A DNA stretch of 64,000 bases from contig NZ_MKKA01000033.1 in the NCBI RefSeq assembly GCF_001942405.1, forward strand, positions 124,001 through 188,000, read 5' to 3'. Positions 57,084-64,000 of this stretch are shown here, piece by piece (the stretch's first letter is position 1; each line of letters begins with the position of its first letter). The translations under genes were made by a program, and so were the position numbers. The DNA comes from Ornithinimicrobium sp. CNJ-824. GTDB taxonomy: Bacteria > Actinomycetota > Actinomycetes > Actinomycetales > Dermatophilaceae. The notes beneath the pieces are model-generated. The model was not told the DNA's origin. It did not search any database and worked only from the letters and a program-made list of their open reading frames with translations.

Positions 57084-57974
57084 GTGCGGAAGATCTGGAG
57101 GGGCGACCCGGTGCGCTGGGGGCTGGTCGTGCCGGTCAAGGACGCCCGCCTGGGCAAGTCCCGGCTCTCGGCGCCGACCCCCGACGCCCGCAGGCAGCTG
57201 GCCCGCGCCATGGCGTTGGACACCCTCGAGGCCGCGGCCGCCACCGTCGGTCCGGCATCGCTGGTGGTGGTCACCTCCGACGGGCCGGTGGGGCAGACGG
57301 TGCGCACGTGGGGGGCCACCGTGGTGCCTGACCCGGGAGAGGGCCTGGACGGGGCGGTGCGCACCGGTCTGCGGGCCGTGCGGCCGCAGGGGGGTCGACC
57401 CGGGTGGGCCGTCCTGCTGGGAGACGTGCCGGCCCTCAGACCGCGTGACCTGGGCGAGGCCCTGGCCCGGTGCGCGCGGCACCCGGCCGCCGTCGTCCCG
57501 GACGCCTCGGGCGACGGGACCACGTTGCTGACCTCGACGATCCGCCCGCCGACCCCCCGCTTCGGCCCCGGCTCGGCGCACCGCCACGCCGAGGAGGCGA
57601 CCCTGCTCCCCCTCCCCCTGCCCCGGTTGCGGCAGGACGTCGACGTGGCCCAGGACCTGGTGCGTGCGGCGGCGTTCGGGGTCGGTCGTCGCACCCGGAC
57701 GCTCCTGCTCGGTCGGGACCGGGCCGCCTACAGTGGGCCCATGCAGGCCAGCGTGCACACCTTCGACCTCGCGAGCCGCTCCGGCTCGGTCCTGCTGGAC
57801 ACCGGACGGATGCTGCCCTTCGACGCCGACGTCTTCGAGGCCAGCGGGCTGCGGCACGTCCGGGTAGGCCAACGCGTCAGCGTCGAGGTCGGACCCGCCG
57901 ACCCCGAGGATGCCGGTGCCCACCTGACCCGTCTGTGGCTCGTCGGGGTCGGGCCCGGGGAACCGATCCGCTGA
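57084..57974 (+). CDS. cofC: CofC-type 2-phospho-L-lactate guanylyltransferase, fused in frame to a cold-shock-like domain
   Basis: A single open frame of 296 residues. Residues 1-215 are a CofC nucleotidyltransferase (VVPVKDARLGKSRLSAP, VVVTSDGPVGQTV, VVPDPGEGLDGAVRTGL, LLGDVPALRPRDLGEAL, DVAQDLVRAAAFG), which activates a phospho-lactate-type precursor of cofactor F420. A normal CofC would stop soon after RTLLLGRDR; here no stop occurs and the frame runs into a 77-residue cold-shock-like domain. That second part has its own ATG at 57741 and a -10 hexamer, so fusion, dual expression, or a lost stop codon are all possible. Confidence 0.8.
   Translation: MRKIWRGDPVRWGLVVPVKDARLGKSRLSAPTPDARRQLARAMALDTLEAAAATVGPASLVVVTSDGPVGQTVRTWGATVVPDPGEGLDGAVRTGLRAVRPQGGRPGWAVLLGDVPALRPRDLGEALARCARHPAAVVPDASGDGTTLLTSTIRPPTPRFGPGSAHRHAEEATLLPLPLPRLRQDVDVAQDLVRAAAFGVGRRTRTLLLGRDRAAYSGPMQASVHTFDLASRSGSVLLDTGRMLPFDADVFEASGLRHVRVGQRVSVEVGPADPEDAGAHLTRLWLVGVGPGEPIR
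57729..57734 (+). promoter_or_regulatory. -10-like hexamer of the nested cold-shock-like gene
   Basis: TACAGT, inside the cofC frame, ends six bases before ATG 57741, as for other leaderless genes here. Confidence 0.45.
57741..57974 (+). CDS. Cold-shock/OB-fold-like small protein, nested in the cofC frame
   Basis: 77 residues from ATG 57741: MQASVHTFDLASRSGSVLLD, then GRMLPFDADVFEASGLRHVRVGQRVSVEV. The pattern of short strands and the GSVLLD-G-LPFDADVF-ASGLR-LR-GQRV order match divergent cold-shock-like nucleic acid-binding proteins. The hallmark RNP aromatics are only partly kept, so nucleic acid binding is uncertain. It shares the reading frame and stop codon with cofC; I list it separately because it has its own start and -10. 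Confidence 0.6.
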   Translation: MQASVHTFDLASRSGSVLLDTGRMLPFDADVFEASGLRHVRVGQRVSVEVGPADPEDAGAHLTRLWLVGVGPGEPIR

Positions 57975-57977
57975 CGG

Positions 57978-58856
57978 TCAGGACCCCTTCGAGGCCTTCT
58001 TCTTGCTGCCGGCCTTGCCCTTCTTGCCGTCCTTGCCCTTGCCGTCCTTCCCCTTGCCCTTGCCGCTCCCCTTGCCCGGCTTGTCCTTCGTGCGGCGGTC
58101 CTTGTCCTTGCCCTTGCCCTTGCCCTTGCCCTTGCCCTGCGCCTTCTTCCCGGACGCCTCGTCGACGGCGACGACGTCGTCGTTCTTGACCCGGGCCAGC
58201 TGGGCCTTCTTGGCGGTGATCATCCCCATGGTGATGTCCTGGCCGCCGGCGGGCGTCCGGTCGCGGGCAGTGGCTGAGGCCTTCGCGGCGTCCGCCGCCC
58301 CTGCTGAGGCGTCACCGGTGGGGCGCCGGTCCTCGTCCTGCCGGGCGCGGACGGTCGCCGGCGTACCGCTGGCCGCCCGCCGCCTCCGCGGGACCTTGGG
58401 GCCGCGGTCTGCGTCGTCCGTCCCGGGGTTCACCGTGCGACGGGAACCCTGCCGCCCCTCGTCGGGCCGGCCCTGGGCGGCGGTCCGACGCACGCTGCTC
58501 GGGCGGCTCGCCGGCTCCGGATCGGCCATCTCGCCGTGGCTGCCCACCCGCACGCCGGCGAGGCCGTCGGTCGGCAGCCGGTCGGGGTCGGCGACGACCT
58601 CCTTGAAGTAGGCGCCCGGCCGGAAGCGGGGCGAACTGGTCGCCGCGATCGGGACCGGGGCCCCCGTGTGCGGGTTGCGGCCGGTCCGGGGCGCCCGGTC
58701 CACCTTCTCGAAGGTGCCGAAGCCGGTGATCCCCACCGTGCCGCCGGCGGCCACCTCGCGAAGCACCGCGTCCACCAGCGCCTCGACCGCCATGGCGGCG
58801 AGCTGGCGCCCGCCGAGCCTGGGGGCCAGGGCCTCGATCAGCTCCGCCTTGTTCAT
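57978..58856 (-). CDS. hup: HU-family DNA-binding protein with a long Lys/Gly tail
   Basis: 292 residues. The first 90 are a full HU fold (MNKAELIEALAPRLGGRQLAAMAVEALVDAVL, GTVGITGFGTFEKVDRAPRTGRNPHTG, FRPGAYFKEVV). Then comes a 120-residue disordered Arg/Ala/Pro linker and, from about residue 235, a low-complexity tail of KGKG, KDKD, GKDGKG and KKKASK units. Mycobacterial HupB has an analogous PAKK/KAAK tail that binds DNA and is acetylated. The length exceeds that of HupB by about 80 residues. Single gene, facing cofC. Confidence 0.93.
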   Translation of the reverse strand: MNKAELIEALAPRLGGRQLAAMAVEALVDAVLREVAAGGTVGITGFGTFEKVDRAPRTGRNPHTGAPVPIAATSSPRFRPGAYFKEVVADPDRLPTDGLAGVRVGSHGEMADPEPASRPSSVRRTAAQGRPDEGRQGSRRTVNPGTDDADRGPKVPRRRRAASGTPATVRARQDEDRRPTGDASAGAADAAKASATARDRTPAGGQDITMGMITAKKAQLARVKNDDVVAVDEASGKKAQGKGKGKGKGKDKDRRTKDKPGKGSGKGKGKDGKGKDGKKGKAGSKKKASKGS

Positions 58857-58980
58857 CGCACCCACTCCTTGCCGGGACGGGGCGGGTGGGGTCGGCCACC
58901 TGCCCGGGACCGCCACGCTACGCCCGGACGACGCCGGTGTCGATGCAGCACACGAGATCCGACCACCCGCCCGCACGACG

Positions 58981-59016
58981 AGAAGGACCCCCACCAGGTG
59001 CGGTGGGGGTCCTTCT
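58981..59016 (-). terminator. Terminator of tRNA-Glu
   Basis: A perfect 15-bp stem with a six-base loop lies seven bases past the 3' end of tRNA-Glu and is followed on the minus strand by TCTCGTC, a weak U-rich end. Confidence 0.8.
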
Positions 59017-59022
59017 GCGACG

Positions 59023-59095
59023 TAGCCCCGACGGGATTCGAACCCGCGCTACCGCCTTGAGAGGGCGGCGTGCTAGGCCACTACACAACGGGGCC
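59023..59095 (-). tRNA. tRNA-Glu, anticodon CTC
   Basis: 73 bases including the discriminator A, without encoded CCA. The acceptor stem pairs GGCCCCG with CGGGGCT (one terminal G:U); the anticodon stem-loop CCGCC-CTCTCAA-GGCGG shows CTC, reading GAG, the main Glu codon here; the T-arm is CGGGTTCGAATCCCG. Confidence 0.95.
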
Positions 59096-59125
59096 GTGCG
59101 TCCGGCGCGGTGGCGCCGACCCGCA

Positions 59126-59155
59126 ACCTTACCTGACGGTCAGGTGCGGAGCGAA
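59126..59155 (-). promoter_or_regulatory. Promoter of tRNA-Glu with a spacer palindrome
   Basis: TTCGCT, 18 bases, TAAGGT. The same -10 serves tRNA-Gln. The spacer holds a perfect 6+1+6 inverted repeat, CCTGACGGTCAGG, at 59132-59144. Confidence 0.5.
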
Positions 59156-59177
59156 ATCGACCGGGGGTCGATCTGCG

Positions 59178-59249
59178 CTGGGGTACCAGGACTCGAACCT
59201 AGACTAACTGAACCAGAATCAGTCGTGCTGCCAATTACACCATACCCCA
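59178..59249 (-). tRNA. tRNA-Gln, anticodon CTG
   Basis: 72 bases, starting with the weak U1-A72 pair characteristic of tRNA-Gln (TGGGGTA/TACCCCA) and discriminator G. The anticodon arm ACTGA-TTCTGGT-TCAGT shows CTG, reading CAG. Lying beside gltX and tRNA-Glu suits an organism that charges tRNA-Gln through Glu-tRNA(Gln) and GatCAB, which is usual in actinobacteria but not shown here. Confidence 0.95.
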
Positions 59250-59294
59250 AGGGGTATCTCCGCCCCGCTTCCGCGGGCGGTGAACCGAGGAGAA

Positions 59295-59323
59295 ACCTTA
59301 CCGTGCTCCTCAGCCGGACCCAA
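59295..59323 (-). promoter_or_regulatory. Promoter of tRNA-Gln
   Basis: TTGGGT, 17 bases, TAAGGT on the minus strand, in the 97-base gap after gltX. Confidence 0.6.
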
Positions 59324-59346
59324 ATCGCGGTCGTCCCGCTGGCTGG

Positions 59347-60912
59347 TCACAGCTCAGCGCGCAACCGGCGCAGCCGGGCGAGGGTCTCGTCCTTGCCGAG
59401 GATCTCCATGGACTCGAACAGCGGTGGGCTGATCCGCTGCCCGGACACCGCGGTGCGCAGCGGGCCGAAGGCGAACCGGGGCTTCAGGCCCAGGCCGTCG
59501 ACGAGCGCCTCCCGAAGGGCCTGCTCGATCCGGGCTGCGGTCCACTCCACCCCTCCGCCGAGTGGCTTGGGGTAGGCGCCGGAGATCTGCTCCAGGGCCG
59601 CGTCGGCGGCGTCCAGCACCGCCCCCGCGTCCTCCTTCAGCTGGGCGCGGGCGTCGTCGGCGATCGGCAGCTCCTCGCCCCGCACGTAGAACGGCGCGAC
59701 GAGCGGCACGGCCTCGGAGAGCACCTGGACCCGGGTCTGGATGAGCTCGGCCACGGCCTCCAGGCGGGCCAGCTCACCCATCCCCGACTGCGGGCCCAGC
59801 ACGCCGGCCTCCCGGAGCACCGGCAGCAGCCGGCTGGTGAACTCCGCCAACGGCAGCATCCGGAGGTGGTCGGCGTTGATCGCCTCGGCCTTCTTCTGGT
59901 CCCACCGGGCAGGGTTGGGGTTGACGTCGTGCACGTCGAACGCGGCGACCAGCTCGTCCGGGGTGAAGACGTCCCGGTCGGGTCCGATCGCCCAGCCCAG
60001 CAGCGCCAGGTAGTTGATCATTCCCTCGCGGACGAACCCACGCTCCCGGTGGCGGAAGAGGTCGGACTGCGGGTCGCGCTTGGACAGCTTCTTGCTCCCC
60101 TCCCCCAGGACCAGGGGCAGGTGGGCGAACGTCGGCACCCGCTCGGCGACGCCCAGACGGACCAGGGCGCGGTAGAGGGCGATCTGCCGCGGGGTGGAGG
60201 AGAGCAGGTCCTCGCCGCGGATCACGTGGGTGATCCGCATCATCGCGTCGTCGACGGGGTTGACCAGGGTGTAGAGGGGCTGGCCGTTGCCGCGGACGAT
60301 GACGAAGTCCGGCACCGACCCCGCCCGGAAGGTGACCTCGCCGCGGACCAGGTCGACGAAGGTGATGTCCTCGTCCGGCATCCGCAGCCGCAGGACCGGC
60401 TCCCGCCCCTCGGCCCTGAAGGCGGCACGCTGCGCCTCGTCCAGGTCGCGGTCGTGGTTGTCGTAGCCGAGCTTGGGGTCCCGGCCCGCCGCCCGGTGCC
60501 GCTCCTCGACCTCCTCGGGCGTGCTGAACGACTCGTAGGCCAGGCCGGCCTCGAGCAGCCGGGCCGCCACGTCGGCGTAGACGTCGCGCCGCTCGCTCTG
60601 CCGGTACGGCCCGTAGGGACCACCGACCCCCGGCCCCTCGTCGTAGTCCAGGCCCAGCCAGGACATGGCCTCCTGCAGCTGGTCGGCCGACTCGGCGCTG
60701 TCGCGGGCGGCGTCGGTGTCCTCCAGCCGGAAGACGAAGGTGCCTCCGTGGTGCCGGGCGAAGGCCCAGTTGAACAGGGCGGTCCGGGCCATCCCCACGT
60801 GCGGGGTGCCGGTGGGGCTGGGGCAGAAGCGGACCCGCACGTCCGGGCCGGTCACCTGGTGATCGACCTGCTCGGACTCGTGCGGCGCAGCGGGAACGGG
60901 GTTCGTCGTCAT
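59347..60912 (-). CDS. gltX: Glutamyl-tRNA synthetase
   Basis: 521 residues, class I synthetase. The HIGH-type motif is [18 protein letters not shown] (residues 32-49) and the KMSKS loop is [16 protein letters not shown]. The N-terminal 25 residues are an extension. The C-terminal anticodon-binding domain is complete. In actinobacteria this enzyme is usually non-discriminating and also charges tRNA-Gln. ATG 60912 has TAGTCT nine bases upstream. Its two cognate tRNAs lie directly downstream. Confidence 0.97.
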   Translation of the reverse strand: MTTNPVPAAPHESEQVDHQVTGPDVRVRFCPSPTGTPHVGMARTALFNWAFARHHGGTFVFRLEDTDAARDSAESADQLQEAMSWLGLDYDEGPGVGGPYGPYRQSERRDVYADVAARLLEAGLAYESFSTPEEVEERHRAAGRDPKLGYDNHDRDLDEAQRAAFRAEGREPVLRLRMPDEDITFVDLVRGEVTFRAGSVPDFVIVRGNGQPLYTLVNPVDDAMMRITHVIRGEDLLSSTPRQIALYRALVRLGVAERVPTFAHLPLVLGEGSKKLSKRDPQSDLFRHRERGFVREGMINYLALLGWAIGPDRDVFTPDELVAAFDVHDVNPNPARWDQKKAEAINADHLRMLPLAEFTSRLLPVLREAGVLGPQSGMGELARLEAVAELIQTRVQVLSEAVPLVAPFYVRGEELPIADDARAQLKEDAGAVLDAADAALEQISGAYPKPLGGGVEWTAARIEQALREALVDGLGLKPRFAFGPLRTAVSGQRISPPLFESMEILGKDETLARLRRLRAEL

Positions 60913-60921
60913 GGTGCGGTC

Positions 60922-60927
60922 AGACTA
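60922..60927 (-). promoter_or_regulatory. -10-like hexamer of gltX
   Basis: TAGTCT ends nine bases before ATG 60912. Confidence 0.45.
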
Positions 60928-60937
60928 CCGCCGGGGC

Positions 60938-61522
60938 TCACCCCTCGAGCATCGCCGTGGTGATGCTCTCCTGCACCCAGGAGAGGAAGTCGTAGTAGGC
61001 CATCTGCTGGGCGAGCACCGGGTCCAGGTCGGTCTTCCCCGCGAGCGCGTCCTCCAGCTGCTCGTGGAGCCGTTCGGAGTCCTCGTCGGTGCGCAGGCCA
61101 AGCCGCTCCCCCAGGATGAGCCGGACGTCGGTGAGGGCGACCGCGAGCGCGTGCGCCTGCGCGGTGTCCAACGCCAGCTCCGGCGGTTCCGCCTCCTGCA
61201 GCGCCGCGACCGCCCTGGCGATCGTGGCGGCCTTCCGGCTGCGCAGCCCGTGCTCGGTGAGCCGTCGGAACTCCCTGGCCTGCTCCTCGTCCTCCCTGGA
61301 GGCCGGGGGAAGCAGGCGGGCCAGGGCGGGGTCGGACGGCTCCTGCGGGTCCGCGTCCTCGCCGAGGCCGGCGATCAGGTCGAGGAAGGGGTCCGTGCTG
61401 CCGGGCCGCTCCGGGGCGACGAAGTCGCGGGTCAGCCGCAGGACGTGGAGGACCACCTCGACCTCCTCGGCGTCGAAGCCGCCCACGAGGCGCTCCCCCC
61501 GCCGCCGGAACGCGGTCGCCAT
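60938..61522 (-). CDS. DUF2017 family protein
   Basis: 194 residues, helical and acidic. MATAFRRRGERLVGGFDAEEVEVVLHVL, DPALARLLPPASREDEEQAREFRRLTEHGLRSRKAATI, then LAVALTDVRLILGERLGL and YYDFLSWVQESIT are the DUF2017 pattern. The family is restricted to actinobacteria, sits next to clpS, and has no known function; the neighbour suggests a link to ClpC/ClpP proteolysis. ATG 61522 begins eight bases after the clpS stop. Confidence 0.9.
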   Translation of the reverse strand: MATAFRRRGERLVGGFDAEEVEVVLHVLRLTRDFVAPERPGSTDPFLDLIAGLGEDADPQEPSDPALARLLPPASREDEEQAREFRRLTEHGLRSRKAATIARAVAALQEAEPPELALDTAQAHALAVALTDVRLILGERLGLRTDEDSERLHEQLEDALAGKTDLDPVLAQQMAYYDFLSWVQESITTAMLEG

Positions 61523-61530
61523 ACCTGCTC

Positions 61531-61869
61531 CTAGCCCTGGTCCGCGTGCTGGAAGGTGGCCCACAGCCCGTAGCCGTGCATGGCCTCGGTGTCGGCCTCC
61601 ACCTTCTCCCGGGTGCCGGTGGACACCACGGCGCGACCGAGGGAGTGCACGTCCATCATGAGCTTCTCCGCCCGCGCCCGGGGGTAGTGGAAGTGCGTCT
61701 GGAAGACCCAGGTCACGTAGCTCATCAGGTTGACCGGGTCGTTCCACACCAGGCAGACCCACGGGGCGTCGGCCTCCGGGCGGTCCAGGACGGCCACCCC
61801 GCCCTGCTCGCGGGGCGAGGTCCGGGGTCCGGCCGGCGGCGCGGGAGGGGACGGGACGTCGACGGGCAC
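61531..61869 (-). CDS. clpS: ATP-dependent Clp protease adaptor ClpS
   Basis: 112 residues. It delivers N-degron proteins to ClpC/ClpA. After a Pro-rich flexible N-terminus (about 30 residues) comes CLVWNDPVNLMSYVTWVFQTHFHYPRARAEKLMMDVHSLGRAVVSTGTREKVEADTEAMHGYGLWATF, with the NDP and HxxGR-type features of the N-end-binding pocket. GTG 61869 has TAGAGT six bases upstream. It is divergent from pncB across a 45-base gap. Confidence 0.95.
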   Translation of the reverse strand: MPVDVPSPPAPPAGPRTSPREQGGVAVLDRPEADAPWVCLVWNDPVNLMSYVTWVFQTHFHYPRARAEKLMMDVHSLGRAVVSTGTREKVEADTEAMHGYGLWATFQHADQG

Positions 61870-61875
61870 CCGACC

Positions 61876-61881
61876 ACTCTA
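61876..61881 (-). promoter_or_regulatory. -10-like hexamer of clpS
   Basis: TAGAGT ends six bases before GTG 61869. Confidence 0.5.
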
Positions 61882-61902
61882 GGCGGCCTCGCGGCCGGGC
61901 TC

Positions 61903-61908
61903 TAGGCT
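61903..61908 (+). promoter_or_regulatory. -10-like hexamer of pncB
   Basis: TAGGCT ends six bases before GTG 61915, 21 bases from the clpS hexamer on the other strand. Confidence 0.55.
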
Positions 61909-61914
61909 GCAGGG

Positions 61915-63216
61915 GTGAACCCGAGCACGGCCCTGCTGACGGACCACTACGAGCTGACGATGGTCCAGGCGGCCCTGGCGAGCGGCCACGCCGACCGCCG
62001 GTGCGTCTTCGAGACCTTCGCCCGCCGACTGCCGGACGGGCGGCGGTACGGGGTGGTCGCCGGGACGGGGCGGGTGCTGGAGTCGTTGCGCGACTTCCGG
62101 TTCGGGGAGGCGGAGCTGGCCTACCTGGAGGAGCAGCAGGTCGTCGACGCGCGGACGCTGCGCTGGCTGGCCGACTACCGGTTCTCGGGGGAGGTCTGGG
62201 GGTATGCCGAGGGCGAGATCTACTTCCCCGGGTCACCTCTGATGGTGGTCGAGGCAGGTTTCGCCGAGGGCGTGCTCCTGGAGACCCTGGTCCTGTCGGT
62301 CCTCAACCACGACTCCGCGGTGGCCTCGGCCGCCTCGCGGATGACCGCCTCGGCGCACGGGCGCCCCTGCATCGAGATGGGGTCGAGACGCACCCACGAG
62401 CAGGCGGCCGTGGCCGCCGCCCGGGCGGCCTACGTGGCCGGCTTCGACTCCACCTCCAACCTGGAGGCGGGGCGACGGCACGGGGTGCCCACCGCCGGCA
62501 CGGCGGCGCACTCCTACACCCTGCTCCACGGGGACGAACGTGAGGCGTTCGCCAACCAGCTGGCCAGCCTGGGAGGGTCCACGACCCTGCTCGTGGACAC
62601 CTACGACGTCAGCGCCGCGGTCGAGCTGGCCGTCGAGCTGGCCGGCCCCGGGCTGGGCGGCGTCCGGCTGGACTCCGGCGACCTCGTCTCCCAGGCCCAC
62701 GAGGTGCGTGAGCAGCTCGACTCCCTCGGTGCCACCGGCACCAGGATCGTGGTCACCTCCGACCTGGACGAGTACGCCATCGCGGCCCTGCAGGCCGCGC
62801 CCGTCGACGCCTACGGCGTCGGCACCCGGGTCGTCACCGGGTCGGGGCACCCGGCCGCGGGCATGGTCTACAAGCTGGTCAGCCGGGAGGGGGCGGACGG
62901 CCGGATGGAGGGGGTGGCCAAGGCCAGCACGGACAAGGCGTCCGTGGGCGGCCGCAAGTACGCCCTGCGCCGGCGCGGCCCGGACGGCAGCGCCCAGGCC
63001 GAGATCATCGGCATCGACGAGCAGCCCGGTGACGACGGCGACGACCGCACCCTGCTGGTCCCCCTCGTGCGTGGCGGCGAGGTGGTCGCCCCCACGGACG
63101 CCCGCACCGCCCGGGCCCACCACGAGGCTGCGCGCGCCGAGCTGCCCCAACGTGCGCTGCGCCTGTCCCACGGAGACCCTGCCATCCCGACCATCTACCT
63201 GGACGACTGGAGCTGA
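61915..63216 (+). CDS. pncB: Nicotinate phosphoribosyltransferase
   Basis: 433 residues. It makes nicotinate mononucleotide for NAD salvage. Seen: LLTDHYELTMVQAALASGHADRRCVFETFARRLP, MGSRRTHEQAAVAAARAAYVAGFDSTSNLEAGRRHGVPTAGTAAHSY (catalytic His region), VRLDSGDLVSQAHEVREQL and the PRPP-site VTSDLDEYAI and GVGTRVVT. A GGTATGCC copy at 62210 encodes WGYAEGEIYFPG with TAT. It precedes pncA by five bases; together they recycle nicotinamide. Confidence 0.96.
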   Translation: MNPSTALLTDHYELTMVQAALASGHADRRCVFETFARRLPDGRRYGVVAGTGRVLESLRDFRFGEAELAYLEEQQVVDARTLRWLADYRFSGEVWGYAEGEIYFPGSPLMVVEAGFAEGVLLETLVLSVLNHDSAVASAASRMTASAHGRPCIEMGSRRTHEQAAVAAARAAYVAGFDSTSNLEAGRRHGVPTAGTAAHSYTLLHGDEREAFANQLASLGGSTTLLVDTYDVSAAVELAVELAGPGLGGVRLDSGDLVSQAHEVREQLDSLGATGTRIVVTSDLDEYAIAALQAAPVDAYGVGTRVVTGSGHPAAGMVYKLVSREGADGRMEGVAKASTDKASVGGRKYALRRRGPDGSAQAEIIGIDEQPGDDGDDRTLLVPLVRGGEVVAPTDARTARAHHEAARAELPQRALRLSHGDPAIPTIYLDDWS

Positions 63217-63221
63217 GCACC

Positions 63222-63809
63222 ATGAGCCGAGCACTGATCATCGTCGACGTGCAGAACGACTTCTGCGAGGGCGGTTCCCTCGCCGTGGACGGAGGGTCGC
63301 AGGTCGCGGCCGACATCGGGGAGCACCTGGGCCGGCACGGGCAGGACTACTCGGTCGTCGTGGCCACCGCCGACTGGCACGTCGACCCCGGCGACCACTG
63401 GTCCTCCGACCCCGACTACCGCACCTCCTGGCCGGTCCACTGCCGTGCGGGCAGCGAGGGCGCCCAGTTCCACCCGAACCTGGCCCCTGCGCTGCAGCAC
63501 GTGCAGGCCGTCTTCCGCAAGGGCGAGCACGAGGCGGCGTACAGCGGTTTCGAGGGGACCACCGAGGCGCACGGCCGCACGACCGGCCTCACCGAGTGGC
63601 TCATCGAGCGCGAGGTCCGAGGGGTGGACGTCGTCGGCCTGGCGACCGACCACTGCGTGCGGGCGACGGCCCTCGACGCCGCCAGGGCCGGGTTCCGGAC
63701 CCGCGTGCTGACGGGGCTGTGCGCGGGCGTCTCGCCGGAGACGACCGAGCAGGCCCTGGCCGAGCTGCGGGAGGCCGGGGTGGAGGTCGTCGAGGGGGCG
63801 CCCGCCTGA
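63222..63809 (+). CDS. pncA: Nicotinamidase
   Basis: 195 residues. It converts nicotinamide to nicotinate, the pncB substrate. The catalytic triad is D9 (IIVDVQNDF), K100 (FRKGEHEAAYSGF) and C145 (TDHCVRATALDA); metal ligands D51, H53 and H59 lie in TADWHVDPGDHW. ATG 63222 follows the pncB stop by five bases, so the two form an NAD salvage operon. The enzyme would also activate pyrazinamide. Confidence 0.96.
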   Translation: MSRALIIVDVQNDFCEGGSLAVDGGSQVAADIGEHLGRHGQDYSVVVATADWHVDPGDHWSSDPDYRTSWPVHCRAGSEGAQFHPNLAPALQHVQAVFRKGEHEAAYSGFEGTTEAHGRTTGLTEWLIEREVRGVDVVGLATDHCVRATALDAARAGFRTRVLTGLCAGVSPETTEQALAELREAGVEVVEGAPA

Positions 63810-63843
63810 ACCGGCTGCCGCTCCGCGTGGGCGCTCCCGCGGG

Positions 63844-63999
63844 TCAGCTCGTGGAGAACACCTCCCCGGAGCCTTCCGCCCCACCGCCCAGGGCGCGGTT
63901 CCACGAGCCGGCGTAGACGCCGTCGTCGACGGCCCGACCCGCCTCCCCGAGCTCGAGGGGCCGGAAGGTGTCCACCATGACCGCCGTCTCGTCGAAGTA
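63844..63999 (-). CDS. C-terminal end of an unidentified gene (cut by the right edge)
   Basis: 51 codons plus TGA. The visible end reads YFDETAVMVDTFRPLELGEA, then GRAVDDGVYAGSWNRALGGG and a Ser/Gly tail ending EVFSTS. Codon use (GC-rich third positions) and protein-like composition support a real gene on the minus strand, facing pncA. I do not recognise the family; the start and most of the protein lie outside the window. Confidence 0.5.
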   Translation of the reverse strand, partial: YFDETAVMVDTFRPLELGEAGRAVDDGVYAGSWNRALGGGAEGSGEVFSTS

Positions 64000-64000
64000 C

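Noticed and set aside
58000-58140. Repeated CTTGCCCTTGCCC-like units, considered as a repeat array
   Set aside because: They are the Lys/Gly codons of the HU tail in one open frame, not spaced repeats with unique spacers.

Overview
The window is a gene-dense chromosomal segment of a very GC-rich actinobacterium. GC is clearly above 70% by eye; I did not compute it. The informational-gene order (rpsB-tsf-pyrH-frr-cdsA-rlmN, rpsP-khpA-rimM-trmD-rplS-lepB-rnhB, coaD-DUF177-rpmF-rnc-mutM-smc-ftsY-ffh) is that of Actinomycetota. Cofactor F420 synthesis (cofC), DUF2469, DUF3515, DUF2017 and a RamB-type glyoxylate regulator agree. The family Intrasporangiaceae/Ornithinimicrobiaceae is my guess from overall style, not shown by the sequence. 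No phage, IS element, rRNA operon or CRISPR array was seen. There is no gene-free stretch over 300 bases; the longest gaps are 11350-11604, 20552-20786 and 51690-51894, all promoter/leader regions.

Layout. 1-2412 (minus): a three-gene type VII secretion-like cassette (EspC-like, WXG-domain protein, EspG-like) stop-start coupled to dxr. 2543-5756: propionyl-CoA synthetase and a LOG-family protein. 5746-11349 (minus): rlmN, cdsA, frr, pyrH, tsf, rpsB. 11605-14318 (plus): aminotransferase, RDD membrane protein, xerC. 14393-20551 (minus): M23 peptidase, dprA, comM, yraN, DUF2469, rnhB, lepB, rplS. 20787-23787: serB facing trmD, rimM, khpA, rpsP. 23957-28630: ramB divergent from aceA and aceB (glyoxylate shunt). 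28664-33348: amidohydrolase, acetyltransferase, Mug glycosylase coupled to an M4 protease, luciferase-like oxidoreductase. 33412-49948: the protein-targeting, chromosome and RNA-maturation block from ffh through smc, rnc and coaD to recG. 49974-57037: DAK-domain kinase, rpmB, thiL, RAM-domain protein, DUF3515 lipoprotein, ddl, gpsA, plsC. 57084-58856: cofC with a nested cold-shock-like gene, and an HU protein with a long Lys/Gly tail. 58981-63999: tRNA-Glu, tRNA-Gln, gltX, DUF2017, clpS, pncB, pncA and the end of an unidentified gene.

Three themes run through the region. First, most genes that open a transcription unit have a -10-like hexamer ending 6-9 bases before the start codon and no Shine-Dalgarno, as for leaderless mRNAs; translation and tRNA genes instead have a full promoter with a TTGGNN -35. 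Second, downstream genes are tightly packed with GTGA/ATGA stop-start overlaps. Third, an 11-mer GGGTATGCCGT recurs in both strands and all reading frames, forcing rare codons.

At least 13 single-base reading-frame breaks interrupt otherwise intact genes, several of them essential (pyrH, cdsA, ddl). They look like assembly indels, mostly one missing G/C, so those entries are given as full-length genes with the break position.
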